64,000 nt of DNA, from assembly GCA_017307785.1 (NCBI GenBank), contig JAFKGI010000034.1, forward strand, positions 1 to 64,000, written 5' to 3'. Made by a program: the position numbers and the translations under genes. Source of the DNA: Vulcanimicrobiota bacterium. Its GTDB lineage: Bacteria; Vulcanimicrobiota; Xenobia; Xenobiales; JADMJV01. The notes below the pieces were generated by a model. It ran no database searches. It was given only the letters and a program-made list of their open reading frames with translations, and was not told the DNA's origin. Positions 53,729-61,935 of the stretch are shown one piece after another; the stretch's first letter is position 1; each line of letters begins with the position of its first letter.

Positions 53729-54748
53729 TTACAGACGCGCTATCACGGCCTGAGCAAACTGGTCGGTCGACAGCTCACCGCCCAGGTCCCTCGTCTTCTC
53801 GCCGTTCTCCAAAGCGCCCTCGTAGGCCCGACGGATTCGCTCCGCAACCTGGTCGGCGCTGCGGTCCTCGTGCTGGTCGCCCAGGTAGTGCAGCATCATC
53901 TCGGCCGACATCAACAGGGCCAGCGGATTGGCCAGCCCTTGACCGGCGATGTCCGGTGCCGAGCCGTGCACAGCTTCGAACACGGCGCCGTGCTCCCCAT
54001 AGTTCGCGCCGGGAGTCACACCCAGACCGCCGACCATGCCGGCGCACAAGTCGCTGACCACGTCGCCGTAGAGATTCTCCATCAGCAAAATGTCAAAGCG
54101 GCTCGGGTCCTGCACCAAACGCATGCAACCCGCATCGATGATCATGTCATCCAGGTCGATGTTGGGATAATCCTCGCGATGAACCTGCTGGGCGTTCTTC
54201 CTGAATACGCCGTCACTTAACTTCATAATGTTCGCTTTATGAAATACCGTTATCTTCCGACGTTTCCGATGCGTGGCAAAGCGAAAAGCCCAGAGAGCGA
54301 TGCGTCCGCAGGCTGCCTCGGTGGCCACCTTTAAACTGGCAACTACGCCCGGAACCACTTCGTGCTCCAGACCCGAATACAGGCCCTCGGTGTTCTCGCG
54401 AATCACGATCAGGTCGACGTTTTCAAAGCGGGTGGGCACGCCCTTCAGCGAACGCACCGGACGCAGAGCCGCGAACAGGTTCAGTCGCTTGCGCAGACCC
54501 ACGTTGACCGAGGTGAAGCCCCCGCCCACCGGCGTCGTGCACGGGCCCTTCAGCGCCACCTTGTGGCGCGAAATCGCCTTCAAAGTCGACTCGGGCAGCA
54601 CATCCAGGCCCTTTTCCAGAGCGCCGACCCCGGCCGGATGCTCCTCAAACTCGACCGGCGCTCCGGCCGCCCGTAAAATGCTCAACGTGGCCGCGGTGAT
54701 CTCCGGACCAATACCATCCCCCGGTATGCAAACAGCTTTATAAATCAT
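53729..54748 (-). CDS. NAD-type isocitrate/isopropylmalate-family dehydrogenase
   Basis: A 339-residue beta-decarboxylating dehydrogenase that most resembles NAD-dependent isocitrate dehydrogenase. It starts with CIPGDGIGPEI, has VIRENTEGLYSGLEHEVVPGVV (substrate-binding loop typical of IDH3-like enzymes), KANIMKLSDG and DIAGQGLANP. Isopropylmalate dehydrogenase is less likely because of the NTEG-SGLEHE loop, but homoisocitrate dehydrogenase cannot be excluded. ATG 54748 overlaps the nucleotidyltransferase gene by 11 bp. Confidence 0.9.
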   Translation of the reverse strand: MIYKAVCIPGDGIGPEITAATLSILRAAGAPVEFEEHPAGVGALEKGLDVLPESTLKAISRHKVALKGPCTTPVGGGFTSVNVGLRKRLNLFAALRPVRSLKGVPTRFENVDLIVIRENTEGLYSGLEHEVVPGVVASLKVATEAACGRIALWAFRFATHRKRRKITVFHKANIMKLSDGVFRKNAQQVHREDYPNIDLDDMIIDAGCMRLVQDPSRFDILLMENLYGDVVSDLCAGMVGGLGVTPGANYGEHGAVFEAVHGSAPDIAGQGLANPLALLMSAEMMLHYLGDQHEDRSADQVAERIRRAYEGALENGEKTRDLGGELSTDQFAQAVIARL

Positions 54749-55436
54749 CTCGGGCGCTCCCTTTTGGGCCTGCCGTATAGGCACCTGCCACCAAACGCAC
54801 CGCGCTCTCCAAATGCTCCAACCCGCCCTCCTCCGCCCAACGCTCCAGCAGCCCATGCAACTCCGGCCACCGCGCCCGCAAAACCTCCAGATTCTGCAGC
54901 GGACTCCCCGGCCAACTTCCCAGACAGTCCACCGCCGCCTCCGGCAGACTGCTGGCCAAAGCCGCGCCCCGCAACGCACCTACCGTCCCACCAGCCCGCG
55001 CCCGCCGCAGCATCCGATCCAGCCAACCCGCCATCCGCAAGCGCTGCGCCTCACTCAAAGCCACCGGTCCCTGGGCACGCCGAGCGCGCAAACGGGCCAG
55101 CCACTCCCCCAGAAAGCCTCCCCGATCCAACAGAACCCGCCCGCAATCCAAATACAGACGCCCCTCCAGCGCCTCCTCATAGACCGCCGCCGAACACACC
55201 TCGATATCCAGATCCAGCCCGCCATAGACGAAGCGAATTCCCTCTCCCGCCGCGGCGGCCACCACCAACAAATCGTAGTCGCTCTCGGCGTGCTCCTGGC
55301 CGCGCGCCCGCGAGCCATACAAAAGCACCGAGGAAACCGGCCCGACCAGCTCCTCCAGCACGCCCACCACCGCGGACCAATCCGCCTTCCGCAAAACACT
55401 CACCAACCGGTCCAGGACCGCAGTTTCAAATTCCAT
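54738..55436 (-). CDS. Nucleotidyltransferase-domain protein
   Basis: A 232-residue protein with an N-terminal nucleotidyltransferase fold: LLYGSRARGQEHAESDYDLLVV (GS and D-x-D) and a third acidic residue in LDLDIEV. The C-terminal half is helical, like HEPN/substrate-binding domains. MNT-type enzymes modify proteins or antibiotics; here the target is unknown. It precedes icd on the minus strand and is divergent from the Cys-rich secreted protein gene. Confidence 0.8.
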   Translation of the reverse strand: MEFETAVLDRLVSVLRKADWSAVVGVLEELVGPVSSVLLYGSRARGQEHAESDYDLLVVAAAAGEGIRFVYGGLDLDIEVCSAAVYEEALEGRLYLDCGRVLLDRGGFLGEWLARLRARRAQGPVALSEAQRLRMAGWLDRMLRRARAGGTVGALRGAALASSLPEAAVDCLGSWPGSPLQNLEVLRARWPELHGLLERWAEEGGLEHLESAVRLVAGAYTAGPKGSARDDL

Positions 55437-55441
55437 AGTAC

Positions 55442-55451
55442 GGGTATACCC
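55442..55451. promoter_or_regulatory. GGGTATACCC palindrome upstream of metal-related genes
   Basis: A perfect 10-bp palindrome in the 48-bp divergent gap between the nucleotidyltransferase gene and the Cys-rich secreted gene. Its TACCC/GGGTA arms resemble bases found in copper-sensor operators such as CsoR sites. This is only a suggestive match. Confidence 0.35.
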
Positions 55452-55484
55452 CTAGCACCTAAGATTTCATTTATGGAGACTCAC

Positions 55485-55796
55485 ATGAAGAAAGTGCAAA
55501 TCCTCGTCGCCGCCGCCGTCCTCAGCTTCGGAATGGCCCTCTCGGCTTCCGCCGACAACTGTTGCGCCCAGAAAGGCCTGCAGGCCGGCTGGTTCACCGG
55601 AGCCGGCACCCTGGCCCGCGCCGGACACGACCACAAAGCCGACGGCAGCTGCTGCACCGCCCAGAACACCGACGCCAAAGCCGGTTGCGCCTGCGGCGCC
55701 AAGGCTGACGGCAAAGCCGCCGGCAGCTGCTGCGGCGGTGCCAAGACCGACGGCAAGGCCGAAGCCAAACAGTGCTGCGGTAACTGCAAAAAGTAA
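55485..55796 (+). CDS. Cysteine-rich secreted protein
   Basis: A 103-residue exported protein: signal peptide (LVAAAVLSFGMALSASA), then a mature part rich in Cys-Cys pairs within imperfect repeats of Asp-Gly-Lys-Ala (ADGSCCTAQNTDAKAGCACG, SCCGGAKTDGKAEAKQCCGN). This is a likely metal (copper or other soft metal) binder or chaperone. GGAG precedes ATG 55485 by 6 bp. It ends in a terminator. Neighbouring SCO1 supports a metal role, by inference. Confidence 0.75.
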   Translation: MKKVQILVAAAVLSFGMALSASADNCCAQKGLQAGWFTGAGTLARAGHDHKADGSCCTAQNTDAKAGCACGAKADGKAAGSCCGGAKTDGKAEAKQCCGNCKK

Positions 55797-55805
55797 GTCC
55801 CCTGG

Positions 55806-55833
55806 AAAAGGGCCCCACCCGGGGCCCTTTTTT
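55806..55833 (+). terminator. Intrinsic terminator
   Basis: An 11-bp stem AAAAGGGCCCC (55806-55816) and GGGGCCCTTTT (55821-55831), loop ACCC, followed by a T-run to 55833, just after the Cys-rich gene. Confidence 0.9.
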
Positions 55834-55888
55834 CGTGTACGGGAATCCCCCGATAGTCCCCCACTCGCAGACCCCCTAGAATTCCCTG

Positions 55889-56212
55889 ATGCGACTGCTG
55901 CTGATCCTCCTCTGGCTGGCCTGGCCCGCCTTTGCGGAAGACTTCTGCGGCCCCCACCCCTGCCCCATCCATCTGGGCCAACTCTGCCGCTGCGAGCAGC
56001 ACCAACTCTGCGCCAAGAACGTCAGCCCCACCCCGGCCCTGCCCCGCCAGGAGTTGCTCTGCCCCGCCATCCAGCGCCCCCTACAAAACCAGGAGCGCCC
56101 CGCTCCTCCCCCCACTTTTCCCCTGCTCAGCAAACCCGAAGACCTGACCCAGGCACCGGAACCTCCGCCCCCTCGCTCCCAATCCAACGACCCTCAGCCT
56201 CAATCTTATTAG
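55889..56212 (+). CDS. Small secreted Cys/Pro-rich protein
   Basis: A 107-residue protein with a signal peptide (LLLILLWLAWPAFA, cleavage before EDF) and a mature part with five Cys in the first 25 residues (DFCGPHPCPIH, LCRCEQHQLC) and a sixth near LLCPA, then a Pro-rich tail. No family recognised. It lies 13 bp before the SCO1 gene on the same strand, so they are likely co-expressed and it may bind a metal or form disulfides. Confidence 0.65.
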   Translation: MRLLLILLWLAWPAFAEDFCGPHPCPIHLGQLCRCEQHQLCAKNVSPTPALPRQELLCPAIQRPLQNQERPAPPPTFPLLSKPEDLTQAPEPPPPRSQSNDPQPQSY

Positions 56213-56225
56213 GAGCACAGAAAGA

Positions 56226-56780
56226 ATGAAAAAGATCCTCGCCCTGGGCCTGCTTTGCTTTGGCATCGCCGTGGCCGAAAAAATGGGCGGCCTCGACATC
56301 GGCGCCGCCGTCCCCAACTTCCAACTCACCAATCAAGACAACCAGGCCACTCAATTCAAAGCCTTCCGTGGCAAAGTAGTGGTCCTCTCCTTCCTCTTCA
56401 CCCAGTGCCCGGACCCCTCCAAATGTCCGATGCTCTCGGCCAAACTCAGCAAACTCCAGGAACTGACCGCGCAGATGGAAGGCAACCGCGTGGAACTCGT
56501 CTCCATCACCCTGGACCCCAAAAACGACACCCCCGAAGTCCTCAAAGCCTACGCCCAGGGGCACAAAGCCAAGAACTGGACCTTCCTCACCGGTAAACCC
56601 AACGACATCCTCAAAGTCGCCGGTCTCTTCGGGGAGATGTACTACGACGAAAGGGGCACGGTCGTGCACAACACCCGCACCTCGATCATCGACACCCAGG
56701 GCAAACTACGCCGCGTCTTCACCGACAACGACTGGAAAATGACCGAAATGGCCGGAGCCATCCGCCAACTCCTCGACTAG
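56226..56780 (+). CDS. SCO1/SenC-family copper chaperone/thioredoxin-fold protein
   Basis: A 184-residue periplasmic protein with a signal peptide (ALGLLCFGIAVAE) and thioredoxin fold. The metal-binding cysteines are in TQCPDPSKCP (C-x5-C rather than the usual C-x3-C of Sco), and the distal His lies in VVHNTRTSIID. SCO proteins insert copper into cytochrome c oxidase CuA or act as thiol reductases. The C-x5-C variant suggests altered copper or redox chemistry. Confidence 0.85.
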   Translation: MKKILALGLLCFGIAVAEKMGGLDIGAAVPNFQLTNQDNQATQFKAFRGKVVVLSFLFTQCPDPSKCPMLSAKLSKLQELTAQMEGNRVELVSITLDPKNDTPEVLKAYAQGHKAKNWTFLTGKPNDILKVAGLFGEMYYDERGTVVHNTRTSIIDTQGKLRRVFTDNDWKMTEMAGAIRQLLD

Positions 56781-56786
56781 CGGGGA

Positions 56787-56811
56787 AGGGCGCCGCAAGC
56801 CGCGGCGCCCT
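56787..56811 (+). terminator. GC-rich hairpin after SCO1 gene
   Basis: A 10-bp perfect stem (AGGGCGCCGC / GCGGCGCCCT) with a 5-base loop, 6 bp after the SCO1 stop. It lacks a proper T-run, so it may be a weak terminator or a 3' mRNA stabiliser. An AT-rich patch (56826-56855) beyond it may carry the promoter of the next gene. Confidence 0.5.
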
Positions 56812-56869
56812 CCCCCAGGCCTGACGAAATTGTTACAAGTTTGTTTAAAAGCTAGTCAAGCCGGGCAGA

Positions 56870-57247
56870 ATGAGTGATACTAGAAGGACTATGATAAACG
56901 GAATCGGCGGACAAGGCTTCAGCATCCCCGGCGTCGGCGCAACTCGCCCCACCGGTCCGATCCACACGCCCCCGCCCGTCGACGACGACGCCGCCTTCAA
57001 CTTCCTCGAGTCCTGGACCAGCAGTCCCTCCGAAAAGGGTCAGCTCAGCCTCAACGACATGTTGAAGCTTCAGTCCAGTGGCGGGTCCGAAGTCCCCCAG
57101 ACCGTCATGGAAAAGCCCCCGGAAAAAACCGAGGAGAACCTGACCCGCGAAATCGAGTTCCTGGTCAAAACCAATCGCAACGTTTTCCAGGCCCATGGCT
57201 CCCTCGGTTCCGCCGGCATCTCCGACGGCTGGAACCTCTCCCACTAA
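56870..57247 (+). CDS. Small unknown protein, Gly/Pro-rich N-terminus
   Basis: A 125-residue protein without signal peptide; the first 45 residues are Gly/Pro-rich (GQGFSIPGVGATRPTGPIHTPP), the rest acidic-helical. An alternative start is ATG 56891 (MINGIGGQ), though AAGGA is only 2 bp before it. No family recognised. It ends 1 bp from the convergent small gene. Its unstructured N-terminus, like those of its neighbours, could be a secretion signal, but this is speculation. Confidence 0.55.
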   Translation: MSDTRRTMINGIGGQGFSIPGVGATRPTGPIHTPPPVDDDAAFNFLESWTSSPSEKGQLSLNDMLKLQSSGGSEVPQTVMEKPPEKTEENLTREIEFLVKTNRNVFQAHGSLGSAGISDGWNLSH

Positions 57248-57248
57248 C

Positions 57249-57485
57249 CTAAAGCAGTCCCCGCATCGCTTCCGACTGCTTGTTGGCGGAACTCTGTTTG
57301 TCTTTGTGAATTCCGAAGGTAATGTCGTTGATCGAGTTCAGCAGTTTCGCCAGCAGAGCCCGGTCGTTTTCATCCGACTTGCGCAGCTCCAGCATCGTCT
57401 GCCGTTGCGTTGACAAAGCCTGACGCAGATCGCTCTGCACCATCAAGGTATCCATCGCTTGCGCGTTAAAGTTCGTAATAGCCAT
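57249..57485 (-). CDS. Small helical protein (78 aa), unknown
   Basis: A 78-residue all-helical protein (MAITNFNAQAMDTLMVQSD then long amphipathic helices rich in Gln, Lys and Ser). No family is recognised; size and composition recall needle or rod subunits of secretion systems, but without homology. A good GGAGGAAACG site precedes ATG 57485. A longer open frame upstream overlaps the HAD gene antisense and is not used. Confidence 0.6.
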   Translation of the reverse strand: MAITNFNAQAMDTLMVQSDLRQALSTQRQTMLELRKSDENDRALLAKLLNSINDITFGIHKDKQSSANKQSEAMRGLL

Positions 57486-57566
57486 TGAATCGTTTCCTCC
57501 TGAACACGATTCTCGCGCACCGCTATCTACCAAATCTCTACCAAAACCACAGATTGTTACCGTTCC

Positions 57567-58241
57567 ATGAGCAACATGAAAAATATCCCGCCCTCTCAGC
57601 ATCATCAGCGAGTCCTCGAAATCCTGGACAGCCACGCCCTGCTCTTTGACCTGGACGACACCCTGGTGGACACTTCGCGCAGCTACGACGCGGCCGTGGA
57701 ACAAATCACCGGCTGCACCCATCAGGAACTCCAGAACCTGCGCTCCGAAGGCGGCTTCAACGACGACTGGACGGCCGCCGCCGAACTCTTGCGCAGACAG
57801 AACCGCCCTCGCCCCCTGGACGACATCATCCGCCAGGGCAAAGAACTCTACGCGCGTCTCGCCCCCACCAACGAAACCCCATATTTCACTCAGGAATGGC
57901 TACAGAACTGGCAGAAACGCCGCCGCCTCTTCATCTTCACCGGCCGCACCCGCGACGAATACGAGAGCATCTGGGGCGAACGCCTCAACCCCTACTTCAC
58001 GGAAGTGCTCTGCCTGGGCGAACACGGCTTCCCCGGCAAACCCGCCCCCGACGGCCTTCACTACCTGATCCAAAAACACGCCCTGCAGGGCGGCCTCTAC
58101 ATCGGCAACTCGGTCGACGACATGCGCGCCGCCAAAGCCGCCGGCCTCCAGGCCGTCGGCATCACCACCAATCAAAGCGAAGAAACCCTCAGAAAAGCCG
58201 GCGCCGACCACATCATCCACCGCCTCGACCAGCTCACCTGA
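57567..58241 (+). CDS. HAD-superfamily hydrolase
   Basis: A 224-residue phosphatase-like protein: motif I LLFDLDDTLVD (nucleophile Asp and Asp+2), motif II IFTGRT, motif III Lys in FPGKPAPDG and motif IV IGNSVDDMRAAKAAGL. The cap domain is helical (phosphoglycolate phosphatase/histidinol-like class). Its substrate is unknown. It overlaps the frameshifted gene by 8 bp at its 3' end. Confidence 0.88.
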   Translation: MSNMKNIPPSQHHQRVLEILDSHALLFDLDDTLVDTSRSYDAAVEQITGCTHQELQNLRSEGGFNDDWTAAAELLRRQNRPRPLDDIIRQGKELYARLAPTNETPYFTQEWLQNWQKRRRLFIFTGRTRDEYESIWGERLNPYFTEVLCLGEHGFPGKPAPDGLHYLIQKHALQGGLYIGNSVDDMRAAKAAGLQAVGITTNQSEETLRKAGADHIIHRLDQLT

Positions 58242-59528
58242 GGCGAGAGCGCCACAGGTTACGGACCGACATCGGCAGCCGCGCCCGCTCGCCCTCGCGC
58301 GCATCAAAAACCGCCGCCCGACACTCCTCCAGCAAGACCGCCTCTTGCTCGCGCACCCACAGCTGATCCTGACGCACCTGCTCGTCCAGCACCACGCCCA
58401 ACCCGCTCAAATCGGTCTCCACCGCCGCATCCGCCACCACCGCAGTCGTGCCCTCGTAACGTCCGGCCTCTTCTACCGGATCGAGCAACACTCCATCTTT
58501 CAGATAGTGAATTCCCCCGGGCTCATCCGCTCGAGCCGCCAGCCCCAACCAGCGCCTGCACCCCGTTGCGGGCAACTTGAGCGGACGCACCCACAGACTG
58601 GTAGTGGCCCGTGCAAAACCAGGCATGGCCAGCTCATCCGCATCCACATAAAAAAACGAAACGCTCCCCGAGGCCTGGCTCCAGATGCCCAACGCCACGA
58701 GAGTCTCCGCATTCAGCGTGGACGAAATCTGATCGTGAGCCAGCGTCCAAGGAGAAGATTCGCGTAGCTGCGACCACTCCCGCTTCTCCACTGGCCGCTC
58801 AGCATAGAGAGTATGATGGGCCGCCGACTCGTAGGGCGCGTACGGCTCGCCCAGGCGCGGCCAGGCCTCCAACTGCCACGAACCAGCCGGGTCCGATACG
58901 AGCTGCGCAGCAAAGGACAGGTCAGAGGAAAGCGCGGCTCCCTCTCCGCCAACCAGCTCGCCTGGGCCAGCCAGCGGTACTTCACCGCCCCTTCCCCGAA
59001 CCCGGGATTGGCGGTGGCTGCCGGAACCATCCCCACCTCTTCCAACCACCCCTGATTGAGCAACCGCCCATCCAGCCAGATGGGCACGCTGCTCAGGCCG
59101 CAACGGCGATAGAGCGAGCGATGAACCTGCGCGGCCAGAGGGTCTCCGAACGACAACCAGGAACGGGCCGGCCTGCGCAAATGCAGGCGATACTCCCTCC
59201 CGCGACCGGGGTAGCCCGCGCCGTAAAGCGCCTTATCCCCGAGAAACAGACTGACCGCTTGCGAGGGAGCCGCCAGCGCCGCCATCAGAGCCTGCCCCAG
59301 GTCCGCCTCATCCAGCGAAACGAATCGGATCTCCATCATCTCCCGAGTCAAGCCCAGGTGCACCGAACGCGCCCCGGCGCGCACCGCCGCCTGCACGGCC
59401 AGCAAAATCCACAGAGCCGGCTCTCGCTCCAAAAAGGCGGCCATCTTGCGCGACTGCGCCTTCAAGTCCACCGTGAACTCTTGCCCGACCCGTTCGACCG
59501 ACAGCCCCTCTAGATAAGACTCCAGCAC
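58234..59528 (-). pseudogene. Single gene split by a frameshift, unknown function
   Basis: Two overlapping minus-strand frames make one continuous protein. The first (59528 to about 58930) encodes the N-terminal 200 residues (KMAAFLEREPALWILLAVQAAVRAGARSVHLGL then beta strands). The second, one base back, encodes the C-terminal 230 residues (LVALGIWSQASGSVSFFYVDADELAMPG to RNLWRSRLR). Each frame turns into nonsense where the other starts to look like protein. The switch is near 58920-58945, consistent with a one-base loss (decay or sequencing error). No domain is recognised with certainty; the QAAVRAG region faintly recalls GHKL ATPase N-boxes. Confidence 0.65.
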
Positions 59529-59537
59529 CGAACGAAC

Positions 59538-61007
59538 TTAGCTGCGCGACCAGCGCGACAGATCTTCGATGATGAAGTTATTGCCCGTGTTGCTGGCCTC
59601 GGTCAGCGCCCAGGCCAGCTCCTCGGCCGTCTTCACCTTGGACAGCGCATCTCCAAAGCCCGATTCCCGGCGAATCGGATCGTCCTGCACCAGTTTGCTC
59701 AACTCGCCCGCCTTCTCGTCGGTCAAATCCAGCACCACGTTGTTGCCGTCAAAGCGCGTCTTGGGACCGAACACGTCGCTCCACATTTCCTTGTAAGCCG
59801 GATCGGTGGCCATGGTCACCGACTGCGACTTGCTCACAGATCCGGATGCATCGGTCTTCTCCACCCGCTCCCAGCCGCGCTGTCCCCAGGTCTCGGCATA
59901 CACATCGGTCTTCACTTGAGCCGGACTGTTGTCATAATCCTTGATGGTCTGTTCGCGAAAAGTGCTGTTGCCCACGGCCAGTCCACCAAACTTGGCATCG
60001 CCGCCAAAGGTCCAGTCGCCAATCTTGGCCTGGAAGCCGGCGGAAAAATCGGCGTTCAGACCCACCGCATTCTCATAGGTGGTCTTCAGCAAAGTCCCGC
60101 TCTGCAGCCCGTTGGGGCCCATTTCCGTGAACTTGCCCTTCACCTGCTCCACGCTGTCATTGCGCCCCACCGACACGCCGCCGTCCAGGTGACCCGCCAA
60201 CTCGGCATCCTTGGACAGCTCCAGCGAGCCGCCCACGCCGCCTTCCATACCGAACTGATGCTTCTGATGCTCACTGGTGATTTCGCCGTTGTAGGCCATC
60301 ACCGAGTCGCCGTCCTTGGTCACGCCTTCGATCTCACCCTGGCGCTTCTCCGTCACCGACTGGGCCGACCACACTCCCAGACTTTTGGAGGTATCGCTGA
60401 TCGCATACTGGTCTCGAATACGCGCCAGATCCGTGCCCGAAGCCCAGCTGGCCGGATTGGACGCATCGACACAGTCGCCCAGCTTGCTCTGGGGCAAAGT
60501 GGCCTGCCAGGAATCGCCGATGCCCATGGTCTTGCTGTCATTGCTGACCGTGCCCAACTTCAATTCAGCCGCCGTGCCCCCGCCCAGAGTCTTGCGCAAT
60601 TCCGTGTCCACAAAGTTTCCGTCGGCCGTGGTCAGCGCCTTATTGCTGGAAACGCTGACATCGAATCCACCCTTGCCGTCGCCCGAGAGCGGACCCTTCT
60701 CAAGACCGGCCGTGGCCGTAAAATGGCCCGCCCCCTGAGTCCCCTCCGGAGCTGCGCAGAATCCGCCCGGCAGCGAATCGCCAAAACTGCCGGCCAGGGC
60801 GGAAAAATGACCGGCATCCATTCCCTCCCCGTGATCGTCCGCCTCAGCCGAGAGCTTGACCGCGTCGCCCTTGGACTGGGAAGACTCCTTGGAAGAACTC
60901 GCCGAACTCTCTTTGGGCGTCGATTTGGCGCCAGAAGAAGAACTGACGGAGGATGACCCACCCCCGGAACCGGAACCGCTCGAAGTTGTAGAGCTGATTG
61001 CCACCAC
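59538..61007 (-). CDS. Ser/Gly-rich N-terminus, large beta-rich unknown protein
   Basis: A 489-residue protein with a low-complexity Ser/Gly/Lys N-terminal 50 residues (MVAISSTTSSGSGSGGGSSS), then a long beta-rich body with repeating G-x-G-D patterns (FGGDAKFGGLAVGNSTF, GHLDGGVSVGRND). No signal peptide. The disordered Ser-rich N-terminus and repetitive body suggest a secreted or surface protein exported by a leaderless route, but no family is recognised. Divergent from the 61057 gene. Confidence 0.65.
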   Translation of the reverse strand: MVAISSTTSSGSGSGGGSSSVSSSSGAKSTPKESSASSSKESSQSKGDAVKLSAEADDHGEGMDAGHFSALAGSFGDSLPGGFCAAPEGTQGAGHFTATAGLEKGPLSGDGKGGFDVSVSSNKALTTADGNFVDTELRKTLGGGTAAELKLGTVSNDSKTMGIGDSWQATLPQSKLGDCVDASNPASWASGTDLARIRDQYAISDTSKSLGVWSAQSVTEKRQGEIEGVTKDGDSVMAYNGEITSEHQKHQFGMEGGVGGSLELSKDAELAGHLDGGVSVGRNDSVEQVKGKFTEMGPNGLQSGTLLKTTYENAVGLNADFSAGFQAKIGDWTFGGDAKFGGLAVGNSTFREQTIKDYDNSPAQVKTDVYAETWGQRGWERVEKTDASGSVSKSQSVTMATDPAYKEMWSDVFGPKTRFDGNNVVLDLTDEKAGELSKLVQDDPIRRESGFGDALSKVKTAEELAWALTEASNTGNNFIIEDLSRWSRS

Positions 61008-61056
61008 TGGTTATTCCAGAAAGGAACCCTTCACTTCCTCCTTAAACTACCCCCCA

Positions 61057-61935
61057 ATGCAAAAGCGCAAGTTCATTCCCCTGGCCTTCCTGGTGGTGGC
61101 CATCGCCCTGGGTTTCTTCTTCAGCAGCTCCCCCCCGGCCGCCAAACCCCAGAAACTCATTCACAGCGGCCTCTCGGAAACCGATCACTGGACGGTCGAC
61201 GTCAACCTCCAGGAATACCGAACGGTGGCCGGCGGCTCCCCCACTCCCCAGCCCTATGATCGCAAAGCCCATCTCAAAGCCCGCATCATCACCCAGGAAA
61301 ATACCGGGCGCTTCGAATCGATCGAGAAGACCGAATACAGCTGGAAGCGCATCGAAACCCGGGCCACCCTGCTGAATTTCTGGGACACCGTGGTCGGTCC
61401 CAACGGCGGCCTCAAGTCCCTCAAGGTGCGAGCCGCCTCCAGCTCGCCCTGGTTTCAAACGGAAGTGCTGGGACCGCTCAACGCCGCCCTCTGGCCCGAA
61501 CTTCCCGACAAGGAAATCCGCCCCGGCGACAGCTGGGACAGCACCGTCCCCCTACAAATCGAAGCCCGGGAACTGGCCAAACCGCTGGCCATGGAATGGA
61601 AATGCCACTGGACCTGGCGCCCGCCCGTGCCCGGCAGCAGCGAAGCCGTAGCCACCCTCGACCTGCAGGCCACCCCCAGCCCTATGCAGGGCAGCTGGAG
61701 CGGCGAAGTCCTCTATTCCGTGCCCGACCGCCGGGTGGTGGGTGCGCGCGGCCTGGTCAAGCTCAGCTACACGGCCCCCACCGGACAACCCGAGCTGAAC
61801 CTGATCAGTGCCAGTGAATTTAGCTATGAACTGCTTCGCTGGCTTCCCGGGTCGACGGGAAAAACTCCACCAGCGAACCCACCCGGTGCCCCGGAGCAAT
61901 CGGCGTCCCCAGCTCCGCAATCGCAAACACCGTAG
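61057..61935 (+). CDS. Membrane-anchored exported protein, unknown
   Basis: A 292-residue protein with an N-terminal signal anchor (FIPLAFLVVAIALGFFF), an extracytoplasmic beta-rich body (VDVNLQEYRTVAGGS, WDSTVPLQIEARELAKPLAMEWK) and a Pro/Ser/Gln tail. No domain recognised. ATG 61057 is chosen over an upstream start that would be antisense to the Ser-rich gene. Its last 116 bp overlap metG tail to tail; the Pro-rich tail is coded there. Confidence 0.65.
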   Translation: MQKRKFIPLAFLVVAIALGFFFSSSPPAAKPQKLIHSGLSETDHWTVDVNLQEYRTVAGGSPTPQPYDRKAHLKARIITQENTGRFESIEKTEYSWKRIETRATLLNFWDTVVGPNGGLKSLKVRAASSSPWFQTEVLGPLNAALWPELPDKEIRPGDSWDSTVPLQIEARELAKPLAMEWKCHWTWRPPVPGSSEAVATLDLQATPSPMQGSWSGEVLYSVPDRRVVGARGLVKLSYTAPTGQPELNLISASEFSYELLRWLPGSTGKTPPANPPGAPEQSASPAPQSQTP

